A DNA stretch of 64,000 nucleotides. Origin: a virus. The notes below the pieces were generated by a model. That model was given only the letters and a program-made list of their open reading frames with translations, was not told the origin of the DNA and searched no databases. A program made the position numbers and the translations under genes. The DNA is taken from IMG/VR virus record IMGVR_UViG_3300009008_000024, positions 16,802 through 80,801 of that record. One strand, given 5' to 3'. Of this stretch, positions 1 to 7,444 are shown one piece after another. Position 1 is the first letter of the stretch. Every line of letters begins with the position of its first letter.

Positions 1-1
1 T

Positions 2-661
2 AAGTCCCCACGTGTCATGTGGAGGTTCTATGGTTATTATGGTGGAATAAACGCCGTAGGTAATATGTCAACTTACGGACAGTACGCAGATGACAGCACT
101 TGGCAAGTTGTCCCAGTTTGGCAAAATAAACTTCAAGCAATGGCGTATGAAGACGCCATGTATACAAGAATTTCACACTACTCTTTCGATATAAGAGATA
201 ACAGGTTGCGCCTATTTCCGACCCCTTCTGGTGTCGATTTCAGCAAAGTTTGGTTTGAGTTTACAGTAGACGAAGATCCTCTCCTAGATAAGGCAGGGAT
301 GGATACCGGCGCCAAGGGCGTAAACAATATGAATACTGCCCCTTTTGCAAATATTCCTTATAATAATATAAATTCTATCGGGAAGCAATGGATCAGGAGG
401 TTTGCCCTTTCTGTCTGTAAGGAGATGTTGGGGGTGATCCGCAGCAAGTTCGCCACAATCCCAATACCGGGCGAATCCGTCACTTTAGATGGTCCCGCAT
501 TGATAGCATCCTCTAAGGAGGAGCAAACCGCGCTGAGGGATGAGTTGAAGACGGTGCTAGATGAATTGACCTATGCAAAACTTGCGGAGAAGGATTCTGC
601 AATTGCGGGCAACACAGAAACGCTATTGTCAAAAATACCTCTTGCTATATATCCAGGATAA
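2..661 (+). CDS. Neck (head completion) protein, T4 gp13-like, 5' partial
   Basis: The reading frame is open from base 2, so the gene starts before the window; the first internal ATG is at 17. The visible part (about 219 residues) has a beta-rich first half and a helical second half ending in LAIYPG. Its place directly before gp14-like, gp15-like, sheath and tube genes matches the T4 order 13-14-15-18-19, and the pattern of a VWFEFT strand followed by a long helical tail resembles marine T4-like gp13 proteins as I remember them. The role would be joining the head portal to the tail. The assignment rests mainly on gene order. Confidence 0.6.
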   Translation, partial: KSPRVMWRFYGYYGGINAVGNMSTYGQYADDSTWQVVPVWQNKLQAMAYEDAMYTRISHYSFDIRDNRLRLFPTPSGVDFSKVWFEFTVDEDPLLDKAGMDTGAKGVNNMNTAPFANIPYNNINSIGKQWIRRFALSVCKEMLGVIRSKFATIPIPGESVTLDGPALIASSKEEQTALRDELKTVLDELTYAKLAEKDSAIAGNTETLLSKIPLAIYPG

Positions 662-674
662 GGGGGAGAGGTAG

Positions 675-1469
675 ATGGCAGACGAGAACATAACTTGGAC
701 ACAACCAACGAATCCGCCGCCTCCCCTCTTTATGGGAGGCAAAGAGCGTGATTTTGTAAAGCAGGTTAACGACGAACTTATTGAGCGCGTGATAGGGCAA
801 ACGATTTTGTACTATCCAGTAAGTCTCAAGCATACCAACTATCACTCTCTCTACGGCGAGGCGATTCACAAGAGTTTTTTGTCTCCTGTAAAAGTCAATG
901 CCCTTATTTCGTGGGAAGGTCAAACGACCAAGACTACAAACTATGGAATTGATAGGCGCTCGTCTTTGACCATTCATTTTCACAAGAGAAGGTTAACAGA
1001 GGATCAAGATTTGCAGGTTCAAGAGGGGGATTTTATATTATATGGAAGGTTATTTTATGAGATTGTTTCACTAAACGAACCACAACCACTGTTCGGGCAA
1101 ATAGACCATCAAATGGAAATCGCTGCCAAATGTATTCGTGCTCGCGATGGAGTTTTCGAAGAAGCGCCTCTACCAGAAGTGTCAATCACTAAATATCAAT
1201 TAGCGCAGGATCGTGTAGAGAACGTGTGTGTTCTCACTATTCCGGACGATTGTAAAATTTGCGTTCCAAAACTTTCCGCTGCTGATGTAGATTCTTTAGA
1301 CTATAGGACGTTGGAGGAGTTCACGTCAGATCCGTGTAAGTATGAGGGATATCAGTTTTACCTAACTGATGCGGGACCATCCCCGGTTGGTGCTTTTACC
1401 ATCTCGAACAAGTGGTATTTCAATGAAAAGTGTGTTTGGTATCCAAGTCCATTTTTTAGTACGCCTTAA
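675..1469 (+). CDS. Neck protein, T4 gp14-like
   Basis: 264 residues; starts 13 bases after the previous gene with a good ribosome site (GGGGAGAGG). The core carries the segment HFHKRRLTEDQD followed by GDFILYG and a YEIVSLNEPQPLFGQ block, which is the pattern I know from gp14 neck proteins of marine T4-like phages. Together with the preceding gp13-like and following gp15-like products it would form the head-tail neck. The last 80 residues look less conserved. Function is inferred from the motif pattern and gene order, not from a database search. Confidence 0.65.
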   Translation: MADENITWTQPTNPPPPLFMGGKERDFVKQVNDELIERVIGQTILYYPVSLKHTNYHSLYGEAIHKSFLSPVKVNALISWEGQTTKTTNYGIDRRSSLTIHFHKRRLTEDQDLQVQEGDFILYGRLFYEIVSLNEPQPLFGQIDHQMEIAAKCIRARDGVFEEAPLPEVSITKYQLAQDRVENVCVLTIPDDCKICVPKLSAADVDSLDYRTLEEFTSDPCKYEGYQFYLTDAGPSPVGAFTISNKWYFNEKCVWYPSPFFSTP

Positions 1470-1483
1470 GGAGGAGGAAGGAA

Positions 1484-2320
1484 ATGGCAGATAAAGAAAC
1501 TATCATTAATTTGCAACCATCGAATTTAGAAAACATTGATTTGGCAATGTTTAACTGGATTAATGAAAAATTAAATATTTTTTCGAATTCGAATAGGGGG
1601 TGGGAAAAGGTACCAGTTCTTTGGACCTCTGCCGAGCGTGCATTTCAATCTAAGAGGGATAAGAGTTTGCGCGATAAGGAGGGCGCCCTTATACTTCCAC
1701 TCATAACCGTGGAAAGAATTTCAGTGGAAAAAGATTTGTCCTTCAAGGGATCACTTCAGTCCAATATTTTTCCCATCAATGACGCGAAAGGGGGTTCGGT
1801 TGATTTGGATCGCGTCATCAATCAGACTAAGACAAAGAATTTTCAAAACGCGGACGCAAAAAGAAATTATGGTCAGATAAATTTCAAAGTCGCAAAAAAG
1901 AATAATAGAGTTGTTTACACTTATCGCTCTATTCCGATGCCTGTATATGTGACAGTGATGTATAAGATTATGTTGCGCGCCGAATATCAACAACAGATAA
2001 ATGAGTTGTCTCAACCTTTCATGGTTGCAACCGGAGGCATTAACGCCTTTATAATGAGGGAAGCGGGACATCGGTATGAAGGATTTATGCAGAAATCATA
2101 TGGTCAAGATGATAGTGTGGCGAACATGGAAGAAGAAGAGCGCATGTATCAAACGTCTGTTGAGATAAAAGTTTTAGGGTATCTTATAGGCGGAGCAGAT
2201 AATCAGAAAACGCCACAGATTGTTGAAAGGGAAAATGCCGTTGAAGTGAAACTCCCCAGAGAGCGCGTTATTGTTGGGGACACGCCCCCATGGGCAAACG
2301 GAAAGTATCTTCCCCTCTAA
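1484..2320 (+). CDS. Tail terminator / sheath stabiliser, T4 gp15-like
   Basis: 278 residues, close to the 272 of T4 gp15. A strong AAGGAGGAGG site precedes the ATG. The segment around residues 40-85 (VPVLWTSAERAF, then ILPLITVERIS) is typical of the tail completion proteins that cap the sheath and tube in marine T4-like phages. It lies immediately before the sheath gene, the expected position. The stop is followed by about 110 bases with no gene that hold a candidate late-promoter motif. Confidence 0.65.
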   Translation: MADKETIINLQPSNLENIDLAMFNWINEKLNIFSNSNRGWEKVPVLWTSAERAFQSKRDKSLRDKEGALILPLITVERISVEKDLSFKGSLQSNIFPINDAKGGSVDLDRVINQTKTKNFQNADAKRNYGQINFKVAKKNNRVVYTYRSIPMPVYVTVMYKIMLRAEYQQQINELSQPFMVATGGINAFIMREAGHRYEGFMQKSYGQDDSVANMEEEERMYQTSVEIKVLGYLIGGADNQKTPQIVERENAVEVKLPRERVIVGDTPPWANGKYLPL

Positions 2321-2358
2321 AATTCTCTATAGAATAAAACAGCATTTGCAATTTTTTA

Positions 2359-2371
2359 AAACTATTTACAA
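2359..2371 (+). promoter_or_regulatory. Candidate late promoter motif (AACTATTTACA)
   Basis: AT-rich gene-free stretch before the sheath gene carrying AACTATTTACA. It belongs to a set of ACTAnTTAT-like motifs found before other structural or late-type genes in this window. It lies about 60 bases before the sheath start codon. No sigma-70 -35 box is present here. Confidence 0.35.
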
Positions 2372-2432
2372 GAAGGAAAAACTAAGTTACGATTTAAGAT
2401 AATTAGGATTTTAATAAGGAGAGCACCGCACT

Positions 2433-5300
2433 ATGTCAGTTAATAAATTTAAGTTTGTGTCCCCTGGAGTATTCGTCTCGGAGATAGACAATTCACAATT
2501 GCCCGCGCTCCCCAGAGGGGTGGGACCAGTAATTATAGGGAGATCCATCAAGGGTCCTTCCATGCGTCCGGTTCAAATAGACTCCTTTTCTGAATTTGTT
2601 GAGACTTTCGGAGACCCTATTTATGGCGGCGGGGCATCAGACGTATGGCGTGTGGGACCGAATGTTTCAGCGCCATCTTATGCCACTTATGCAGCACAAG
2701 CTTATTTGAGAAACCAGAGTCCTCTAGTTTTCGTGAGATTGGCAGGCATCCAGGATTCAGAAGCTTCGACCAAGGCAGGCAAAGCAGGTTGGGAAGTATC
2801 CGGATTCAATCAAACCGCAGCAACTATGGCAGCAGGTCTCGGAGGCGGCGCATTTGGGTTGTTTCTGGGGAATAGTGGATCAACTGGGCATTTTACTGGC
2901 ACTCTTGCTGCAATCTTCTACGCTAGAACTGGTTCAGTCAGTCTAACAGGATCACTCCTAGATGGCACGACCGCCGAAGGAACGTGCGGGTTGTTTACAT
3001 CTTCCGTAAAAGACCAATTTACCGCAGTCGTCAAGGACGGCGACGGCGTTGTGTCCGACAAAGTAGTTTTTAATTTTGATGAAAATAGCAAACTGTTTAT
3101 TAGAAATGTTTTCAACACTAACCCGGCGCTCTGCAACAATGATACAAAGGTCAACGTAGCAGGTACCTCGAAGACATACTTTCTTGGGGAATCTTTCGAG
3201 AGGAGCGTGACGGATCTTTCTGGCGCCACTTCTGACGGGATCGGAGGGCAGGCAATCATATTGGGACTCCAATCTGGCAGTGTGGATCAGCATATCCAAC
3301 ATACGCAACTTCAAGATTCTTTTACGGGATGGTTTTTCTCTCAGGACTTGGGGGATTCATCTGCATATGATGCCCTGAATATGCCAAAACTTTTTAGGTT
3401 TGTTGGTCTAGGTGGCGGAGAGTGGCAGCAGAATAATTTGAAGATTTCTATTACCAGCATCACTCCGTCAAACAACGTTGCCAATCCCTTTGGTTATTTT
3501 ACCGTGGAGGTACGACAACTTGGAGATAGTGACAATAACAGAAAGCCAGTAGAAACTTTTAGTGACGTGAACTTGAATCCAAATTCGCCCAATTATATTG
3601 CGCGCCGAATAGGAGATTCATATACAGAGTGGGACGATGGAGATAAGAGATATCTCAGTTATGGGGATTATGTTAATCAGTCTCGATATATTCGGGTTGA
3701 AGTGGACTCGTCTGTGCGTGATGCTACCATGGATTCTAAACTTTTGCCATTTGGAGTATATGGTCCAACTAGGTGGAAGGGATTTACTGCTATTTCAGGC
3801 GGCGCTGGACCAGGAACGTTATCATCCACGGACGGCGTTGATTCGGGTGTGGCATACGTGATAGGAAATGACGAAGTGCCAGATAGTTTGTCTACCGCTG
3901 GAACATTTATGAACGTTGGCGCTAGCGATGTGACTGCATCGTTTGAGTTCCCAAGTGTTCCTACTAGGTTGCTTAGTAACGAAGGCATTATCACAAATCA
4001 AAAAGAAGCTTTCTTTGGCGCAACTGCCAACAAGAAATCTAGCAATCGAATTGAACCTAGCGTGAGAGACATGCTTCGAAGGAAGCCTCTAAATACAGGC
4101 GTCTTTTCAACCATTCCAGATTCACTAGAATATGCTTGGGTATTTTCTCTCGATGACTTGACAACTGGATCGACCTCTAATGGTGCAAATGCTGCATGGG
4201 TACCTGGTTCGCGCAGGACAGGTGATTCTTTCACCGCCTCTGGTTCATATCAGAGTGTGTTGACTACCTATGGATTCAACAGTTTCACCACTGTCATGAG
4301 TGAGGGGTTTGAGGGTATAAATATTCTGGAGAAAGAACCTTTCCGAAACTCCGCCATGAACGGCGTTGATGTGATTAGTAGTTACGAATATGCAACTCTA
4401 GACCGCGCCATTGATGCGGTAGCAGATGCTGATGTGGTGGAATGCAATATGATGAGCATTCCGGGTCTAACGAATACGAACCTTACGAGCAAATTGCTTG
4501 ATGTGTGCGAAGCACGCGCCGATTCACTGGCGGTCATCGATTTGCCGGGTGAGTATACTCCACCAGGCGAGGATGCATCAGAGAGCGCTACAGGGCGCCT
4601 AGGCAGTGTGCAAGATACGATTGATCAACTGGAGCAAAGGAACTTGAATAACAGTTATGGGTGCACTTACTACCCATGGGTTCAGGTGACGGACACTGTT
4701 ACAACGGGAGGATCCTTATGGGTACCCCCAAGTGTTGTGGCGCTTGGTACCTTGGCGAGCAGTCAGGCATCGAGCGAATTGTGGTTCGCCCCTGCCGGGT
4801 TTACTCGCGGAGGATTGACTGAAGGAAGTGCAGGTCTTCCGGTTACTAATGTTCGCGCCAGACTCAACTCTCAAGAGAGGGACGATTTGTATAACGCAAA
4901 CATCAATCCGATTGCACAATTCCCAGCGGAAGGTATAGTGATTTTTGGGCAAAAGACCCTTCAAGTTACGCGCTCTGCTCTGGATAGAATAAATGTGCGT
5001 CGTTTGATGATTTATGTGAAGCGTGAAATTTCTAGAATTTCTGCTACACTGTTGTTCGAGCAGAATGTCAATGCTACGTGGAATAGGTTCTTGGGTCAGG
5101 TCAATCCTTTCCTAGGAAGCATCCAGACGAGATTGGGGTTGACTGACTATAAGGTGGTGCTAGACCAGACCACCACAACGCCGGATCTCGTTGATAGGAA
5201 CATCTTATATGCTAAGATTTTCTTGAAACCTGCACGTGCAATTGAATTTATTGCCCTTGACTTTGTTATTACTAAGACGGGCGCAGGATTTGAGGACTAA
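2433..5300 (+). CDS. Contractile tail sheath protein (gp18-like)
   Basis: 955 residues. The N-terminus (FVSPGVFVSEIDNS, then IGRSIKGPSMRPVQI) and the C-terminus (LLFEQNVNATWNRF, and a final strand of VITKTGAGFED) are classical T4-type sheath features. T4 gp18 has 659 residues, so about 300 extra residues lie in the middle, probably an outer-surface insertion around residues 130-560 rich in Gly, Ser and Asp. The start is fixed by AAGGAGAG eight bases upstream. Sheath subunits polymerise around the tube and contract at infection. Confidence 0.95.
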   Translation: MSVNKFKFVSPGVFVSEIDNSQLPALPRGVGPVIIGRSIKGPSMRPVQIDSFSEFVETFGDPIYGGGASDVWRVGPNVSAPSYATYAAQAYLRNQSPLVFVRLAGIQDSEASTKAGKAGWEVSGFNQTAATMAAGLGGGAFGLFLGNSGSTGHFTGTLAAIFYARTGSVSLTGSLLDGTTAEGTCGLFTSSVKDQFTAVVKDGDGVVSDKVVFNFDENSKLFIRNVFNTNPALCNNDTKVNVAGTSKTYFLGESFERSVTDLSGATSDGIGGQAIILGLQSGSVDQHIQHTQLQDSFTGWFFSQDLGDSSAYDALNMPKLFRFVGLGGGEWQQNNLKISITSITPSNNVANPFGYFTVEVRQLGDSDNNRKPVETFSDVNLNPNSPNYIARRIGDSYTEWDDGDKRYLSYGDYVNQSRYIRVEVDSSVRDATMDSKLLPFGVYGPTRWKGFTAISGGAGPGTLSSTDGVDSGVAYVIGNDEVPDSLSTAGTFMNVGASDVTASFEFPSVPTRLLSNEGIITNQKEAFFGATANKKSSNRIEPSVRDMLRRKPLNTGVFSTIPDSLEYAWVFSLDDLTTGSTSNGANAAWVPGSRRTGDSFTASGSYQSVLTTYGFNSFTTVMSEGFEGINILEKEPFRNSAMNGVDVISSYEYATLDRAIDAVADADVVECNMMSIPGLTNTNLTSKLLDVCEARADSLAVIDLPGEYTPPGEDASESATGRLGSVQDTIDQLEQRNLNNSYGCTYYPWVQVTDTVTTGGSLWVPPSVVALGTLASSQASSELWFAPAGFTRGGLTEGSAGLPVTNVRARLNSQERDDLYNANINPIAQFPAEGIVIFGQKTLQVTRSALDRINVRRLMIYVKREISRISATLLFEQNVNATWNRFLGQVNPFLGSIQTRLGLTDYKVVLDQTTTTPDLVDRNILYAKIFLKPARAIEFIALDFVITKTGAGFED

Positions 5301-5308
5301 AAAATAAA

Positions 5309-5330
5309 AGTATTTACTAATTATAGTATA
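5309..5330 (+). promoter_or_regulatory. Candidate late promoter motif
   Basis: AAGTATTTACTAATTATAGTATAAC lies in the 59-base gap between sheath and tube genes. It contains both a TATTTA element like the other late-motif sites and an AT-rich TATAGTATAA segment. A separate promoter would allow more tube than sheath transcript. Confidence 0.3.
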
Positions 5331-5359
5331 ACGCTGGAGCAAAGAGGAGAAATTAAAGC

Positions 5360-5908
5360 ATGCCATTTTGGAAAGACGCACAGGTAGCAGATCCCAAGAG
5401 ATCATTTAGATGGGTACTCCAATTGGGAGTCGCCGGATTGTCGGAGAATATTTCTTATATTTGTAAGAAGGTTAGTAAACCTCAGATGAATATTGCCGAA
5501 GCAGAGCATAAGTTTCTTAATCATACGTTCTACTATCCTGGCAGCGTGACTTATGAAAAGATCACAGTTGACTTGGTTGACCCAGCGAATCCTCATTCTA
5601 CCGAACAATTGTTCAAACTAATACAGGACTCTGGTTATCAGTTGCCTTCAACTATTACGGATTCTGTGGGCGCCGATACTACTATGGCGAGCACAAACAG
5701 CAAGAGGCTTAGTACTAGTGCCATGAATAACGCTGTCATTGTCATGTTAGATGGCGATGGCAATACCATCGAGCGCACTATACTTAAAAATCCATGGATT
5801 TCCATGGTCAATTTTGGTGGTGACTTGGATTACGAGACTGAAGATCTGATGACTATCAGTCTGGAAATTAGGTTTGATTGGTTTGAATTAGAAACATTCA
5901 ATCCCTAA
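5360..5908 (+). CDS. Tail tube protein (gp19-like)
   Basis: 182 residues (T4 gp19: 163). It directly follows the sheath gene. Features of the tube family: a basic start with FRWVLQLG, an ICKKVSKP strand, the YYPGSVTYEKITV beta segment, and a C-terminus of alternating strands ending EIRFDWFELE. The protein forms stacked hexameric rings inside the sheath through which DNA passes. Ribosome site GAGGAG lies 12 bases before the ATG. Confidence 0.95.
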   Translation: MPFWKDAQVADPKRSFRWVLQLGVAGLSENISYICKKVSKPQMNIAEAEHKFLNHTFYYPGSVTYEKITVDLVDPANPHSTEQLFKLIQDSGYQLPSTITDSVGADTTMASTNSKRLSTSAMNNAVIVMLDGDGNTIERTILKNPWISMVNFGGDLDYETEDLMTISLEIRFDWFELETFNP

Positions 5909-5952
5909 TCCTCGATATTCCACTACTACAGAGAAGATAAAGAGAGGTTTTA

Positions 5953-6855
5953 ATGACAAGAAGAAATAACGAGAGTCGTCTCGGGATGCCCGCTCCAGGA
6001 GCGAAGCAACCCGAAGCAGACGTTCCGCCTGTAATTAATATGGCACAAGATTCCCCTAACCAACTATCGTATGTTGTTCCCACTGAACTGGTCGATCTAC
6101 CATCTAAAGGAAAGTTCTATCCAGAGGACAGTTCTCTTCATGGAGTATCGGAAATAGAGATGAAAGAGATGACGGCGAAGGAAGAGGATATTCTTACGAC
6201 AGAATCATACCTCAAGAAAGGCGTCCTTTTCGATAGACTTCTTCGAAGTTTGATTGTTGACAAATCTATTAAGACGGAGGAGTTGCTCGTGGGAGATAGG
6301 AACGCACTGCTAGTTGCCGCTAGAATTAGTGCCTATGGTCCCATTTATGAGACAGAAGTGACATGTCCTTTGTGTGATTTTGCACATAAGGATTATGGAT
6401 TTGACTTGGGATTGTGCCCGCCTCACGAACCCATAGATCTTGACAGTGACGAGGGCAAAGATTTATACAGTGGTGTAGAATACGGTGGCGGATCTAATTA
6501 TCTCGTAACTTTACCTAAATCGCGTGCAGTTATCGAGGTGAGATTGCTGAATGGCAAAGATGAATCTAATATAACCCGTTCCGCAGAGATGAGAAGGAAA
6601 AAGAAACTTCCGGAAAATGCTCTAACAGAGCACTTTAAGAGGGTGACCGTCTCTGTTAATGGCGTCACTGATTCTTTTGAGATTGACAATTTTATTAGGG
6701 GTATGCCAGCATCTGATTCGAGGCACTTGCGCAAGATATTCAAGAAGTTGACGCCTAATATTAATTTAACACAGGAGTTCGTCTGTGAAGATTGTGGATA
6801 CGAACAGGACTTGGAGGTGCCCATCTCCCCTCGGTTTTTTTGGCCTGACTCCTAA
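5953..6855 (+). CDS. Baseplate protein, T4 gp26-like, with zinc-finger pairs
   Basis: 300 residues. After a disordered N-terminus comes VDLPSKGKFYPE and a helical EMTAKEEDIL segment, the hallmark of the T4 baseplate protein (gp26) family in marine T4-like phages. Two cysteine pairs, CPLC near residue 138 and CEDC near residue 279, could bind one zinc ion. The gene ends FFWPDS, just after a run of seven T at 6835-6841. The position between tube and tape measure is where lambda-type phages carry tail-assembly chaperones, and a frameshift at the T run would fuse this protein to the next small one. Confidence 0.85.
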   Translation: MTRRNNESRLGMPAPGAKQPEADVPPVINMAQDSPNQLSYVVPTELVDLPSKGKFYPEDSSLHGVSEIEMKEMTAKEEDILTTESYLKKGVLFDRLLRSLIVDKSIKTEELLVGDRNALLVAARISAYGPIYETEVTCPLCDFAHKDYGFDLGLCPPHEPIDLDSDEGKDLYSGVEYGGGSNYLVTLPKSRAVIEVRLLNGKDESNITRSAEMRRKKKLPENALTEHFKRVTVSVNGVTDSFEIDNFIRGMPASDSRHLRKIFKKLTPNINLTQEFVCEDCGYEQDLEVPISPRFFWPDS

Positions 6856-6859
6856 ATAT

Positions 6860-7018
6860 ATGGAGCAAGTATATGAGCAGTTTCACTCTCTCAAGTATTA
6901 TGGTGGGTGGAGTTTGTTCGAAGCATACAACCTTCCGGTTCAACTGAGGGTTTGGTTTGCCAAGAGACTGGTCGAGCAGATGGAGATGGAGGCAGAAGCC
7001 TCCAAGGGTAGGAAGTAA
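6860..7018 (+). CDS. Small tail protein after gp26; possible frameshift extension
   Basis: 52 residues from the ATG at 6860, in the +1 frame relative to the preceding gene. The reading frame is open upstream through the T run at 6835-6841, so a +1 or -2 slip there would make a gp26-like fusion. No Shine-Dalgarno sequence precedes the ATG, which supports either coupling or frameshifting. The product is compact and helical, with the pattern GGWSLFEAYNLP then VWFAKRLVEQ, which I recognise from small genes at this place in cyanophage-type genomes. Function unknown; tail assembly is the likely setting. Confidence 0.7.
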   Translation: MEQVYEQFHSLKYYGGWSLFEAYNLPVQLRVWFAKRLVEQMEMEAEASKGRK

Positions 7019-7020
7019 TA

Positions 7021-7046
7021 AAAGAGCACCATCGGTGCTCTTTTAT
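7021..7046 (+). terminator. Intrinsic terminator
   Basis: A perfect 10-bp stem AAAGAGCACC / GGTGCTCTTT with a 3-base loop, followed by a T-rich tract. It begins two bases after the stop of the small tail gene and closes the neck-sheath-tube unit. Confidence 0.85.
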
Positions 7047-7057
7047 TTTGATATGTA

Positions 7058-7070
7058 TACTAATTATTGG
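7058..7070 (+). promoter_or_regulatory. Candidate late promoter motif (TACTAATTATTGG)
   Basis: Directly follows the terminator and precedes the tape-measure gene pair. It matches the ACTAnTTATT pattern seen at ten or so other unit heads. The start codon of the next gene lies 17 bases after it. Confidence 0.35.
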
Positions 7071-7086
7071 TAGCGGAGGAGTTTCA

Positions 7087-7431
7087 ATGGTTGAAAATGA
7101 GAAAGATCTTAGTCAGGTGGTGATTGACTTTTCAAAGGCACGAGATCAGGAAGGGAAATTGGATGAAGGGTGGTGGCTTATGTTCGGCGGACTACTGCGA
7201 TGGATCATGCCGTCCCTTTATAAGGGTTCTTTGTTGCCCCTGAAAGTAAAGGGAAGCGAAGCAGAGATAAAGAGTTTCGCAAATGTACTATCGAACGAGA
7301 AGAGGTACCTTACTTCTTGGAAAGAGAACGGATTAGATAGTCCATCAACATATAAAAATAAAACTTTGCTAGACAAGGCAGTTGAGAAATTTCAAAGAAC
7401 GACGGGACTAAAATGGCCCTTCAAAGGGTAA
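7087..7431 (+). CDS. Conserved tail-region protein, function unknown
   Basis: 114 residues from the ATG at 7087, chosen because GGAGG stands nine bases upstream; the ATG at 7048 has no such site and would lie in the promoter region. The protein is helical and ends GLKWPFKG. The middle segment (SEAEIKSFANVLSNEKRY, then LDKAVEKFQR) matches a small family always found just before the tape measure in marine T4-like phages, as far as I remember. It probably helps tail assembly, but this is inferred from position only. Confidence 0.75.
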   Translation: MVENEKDLSQVVIDFSKARDQEGKLDEGWWLMFGGLLRWIMPSLYKGSLLPLKVKGSEAEIKSFANVLSNEKRYLTSWKENGLDSPSTYKNKTLLDKAVEKFQRTTGLKWPFKG

Positions 7432-7444
7432 TGTGGAATAAGTA

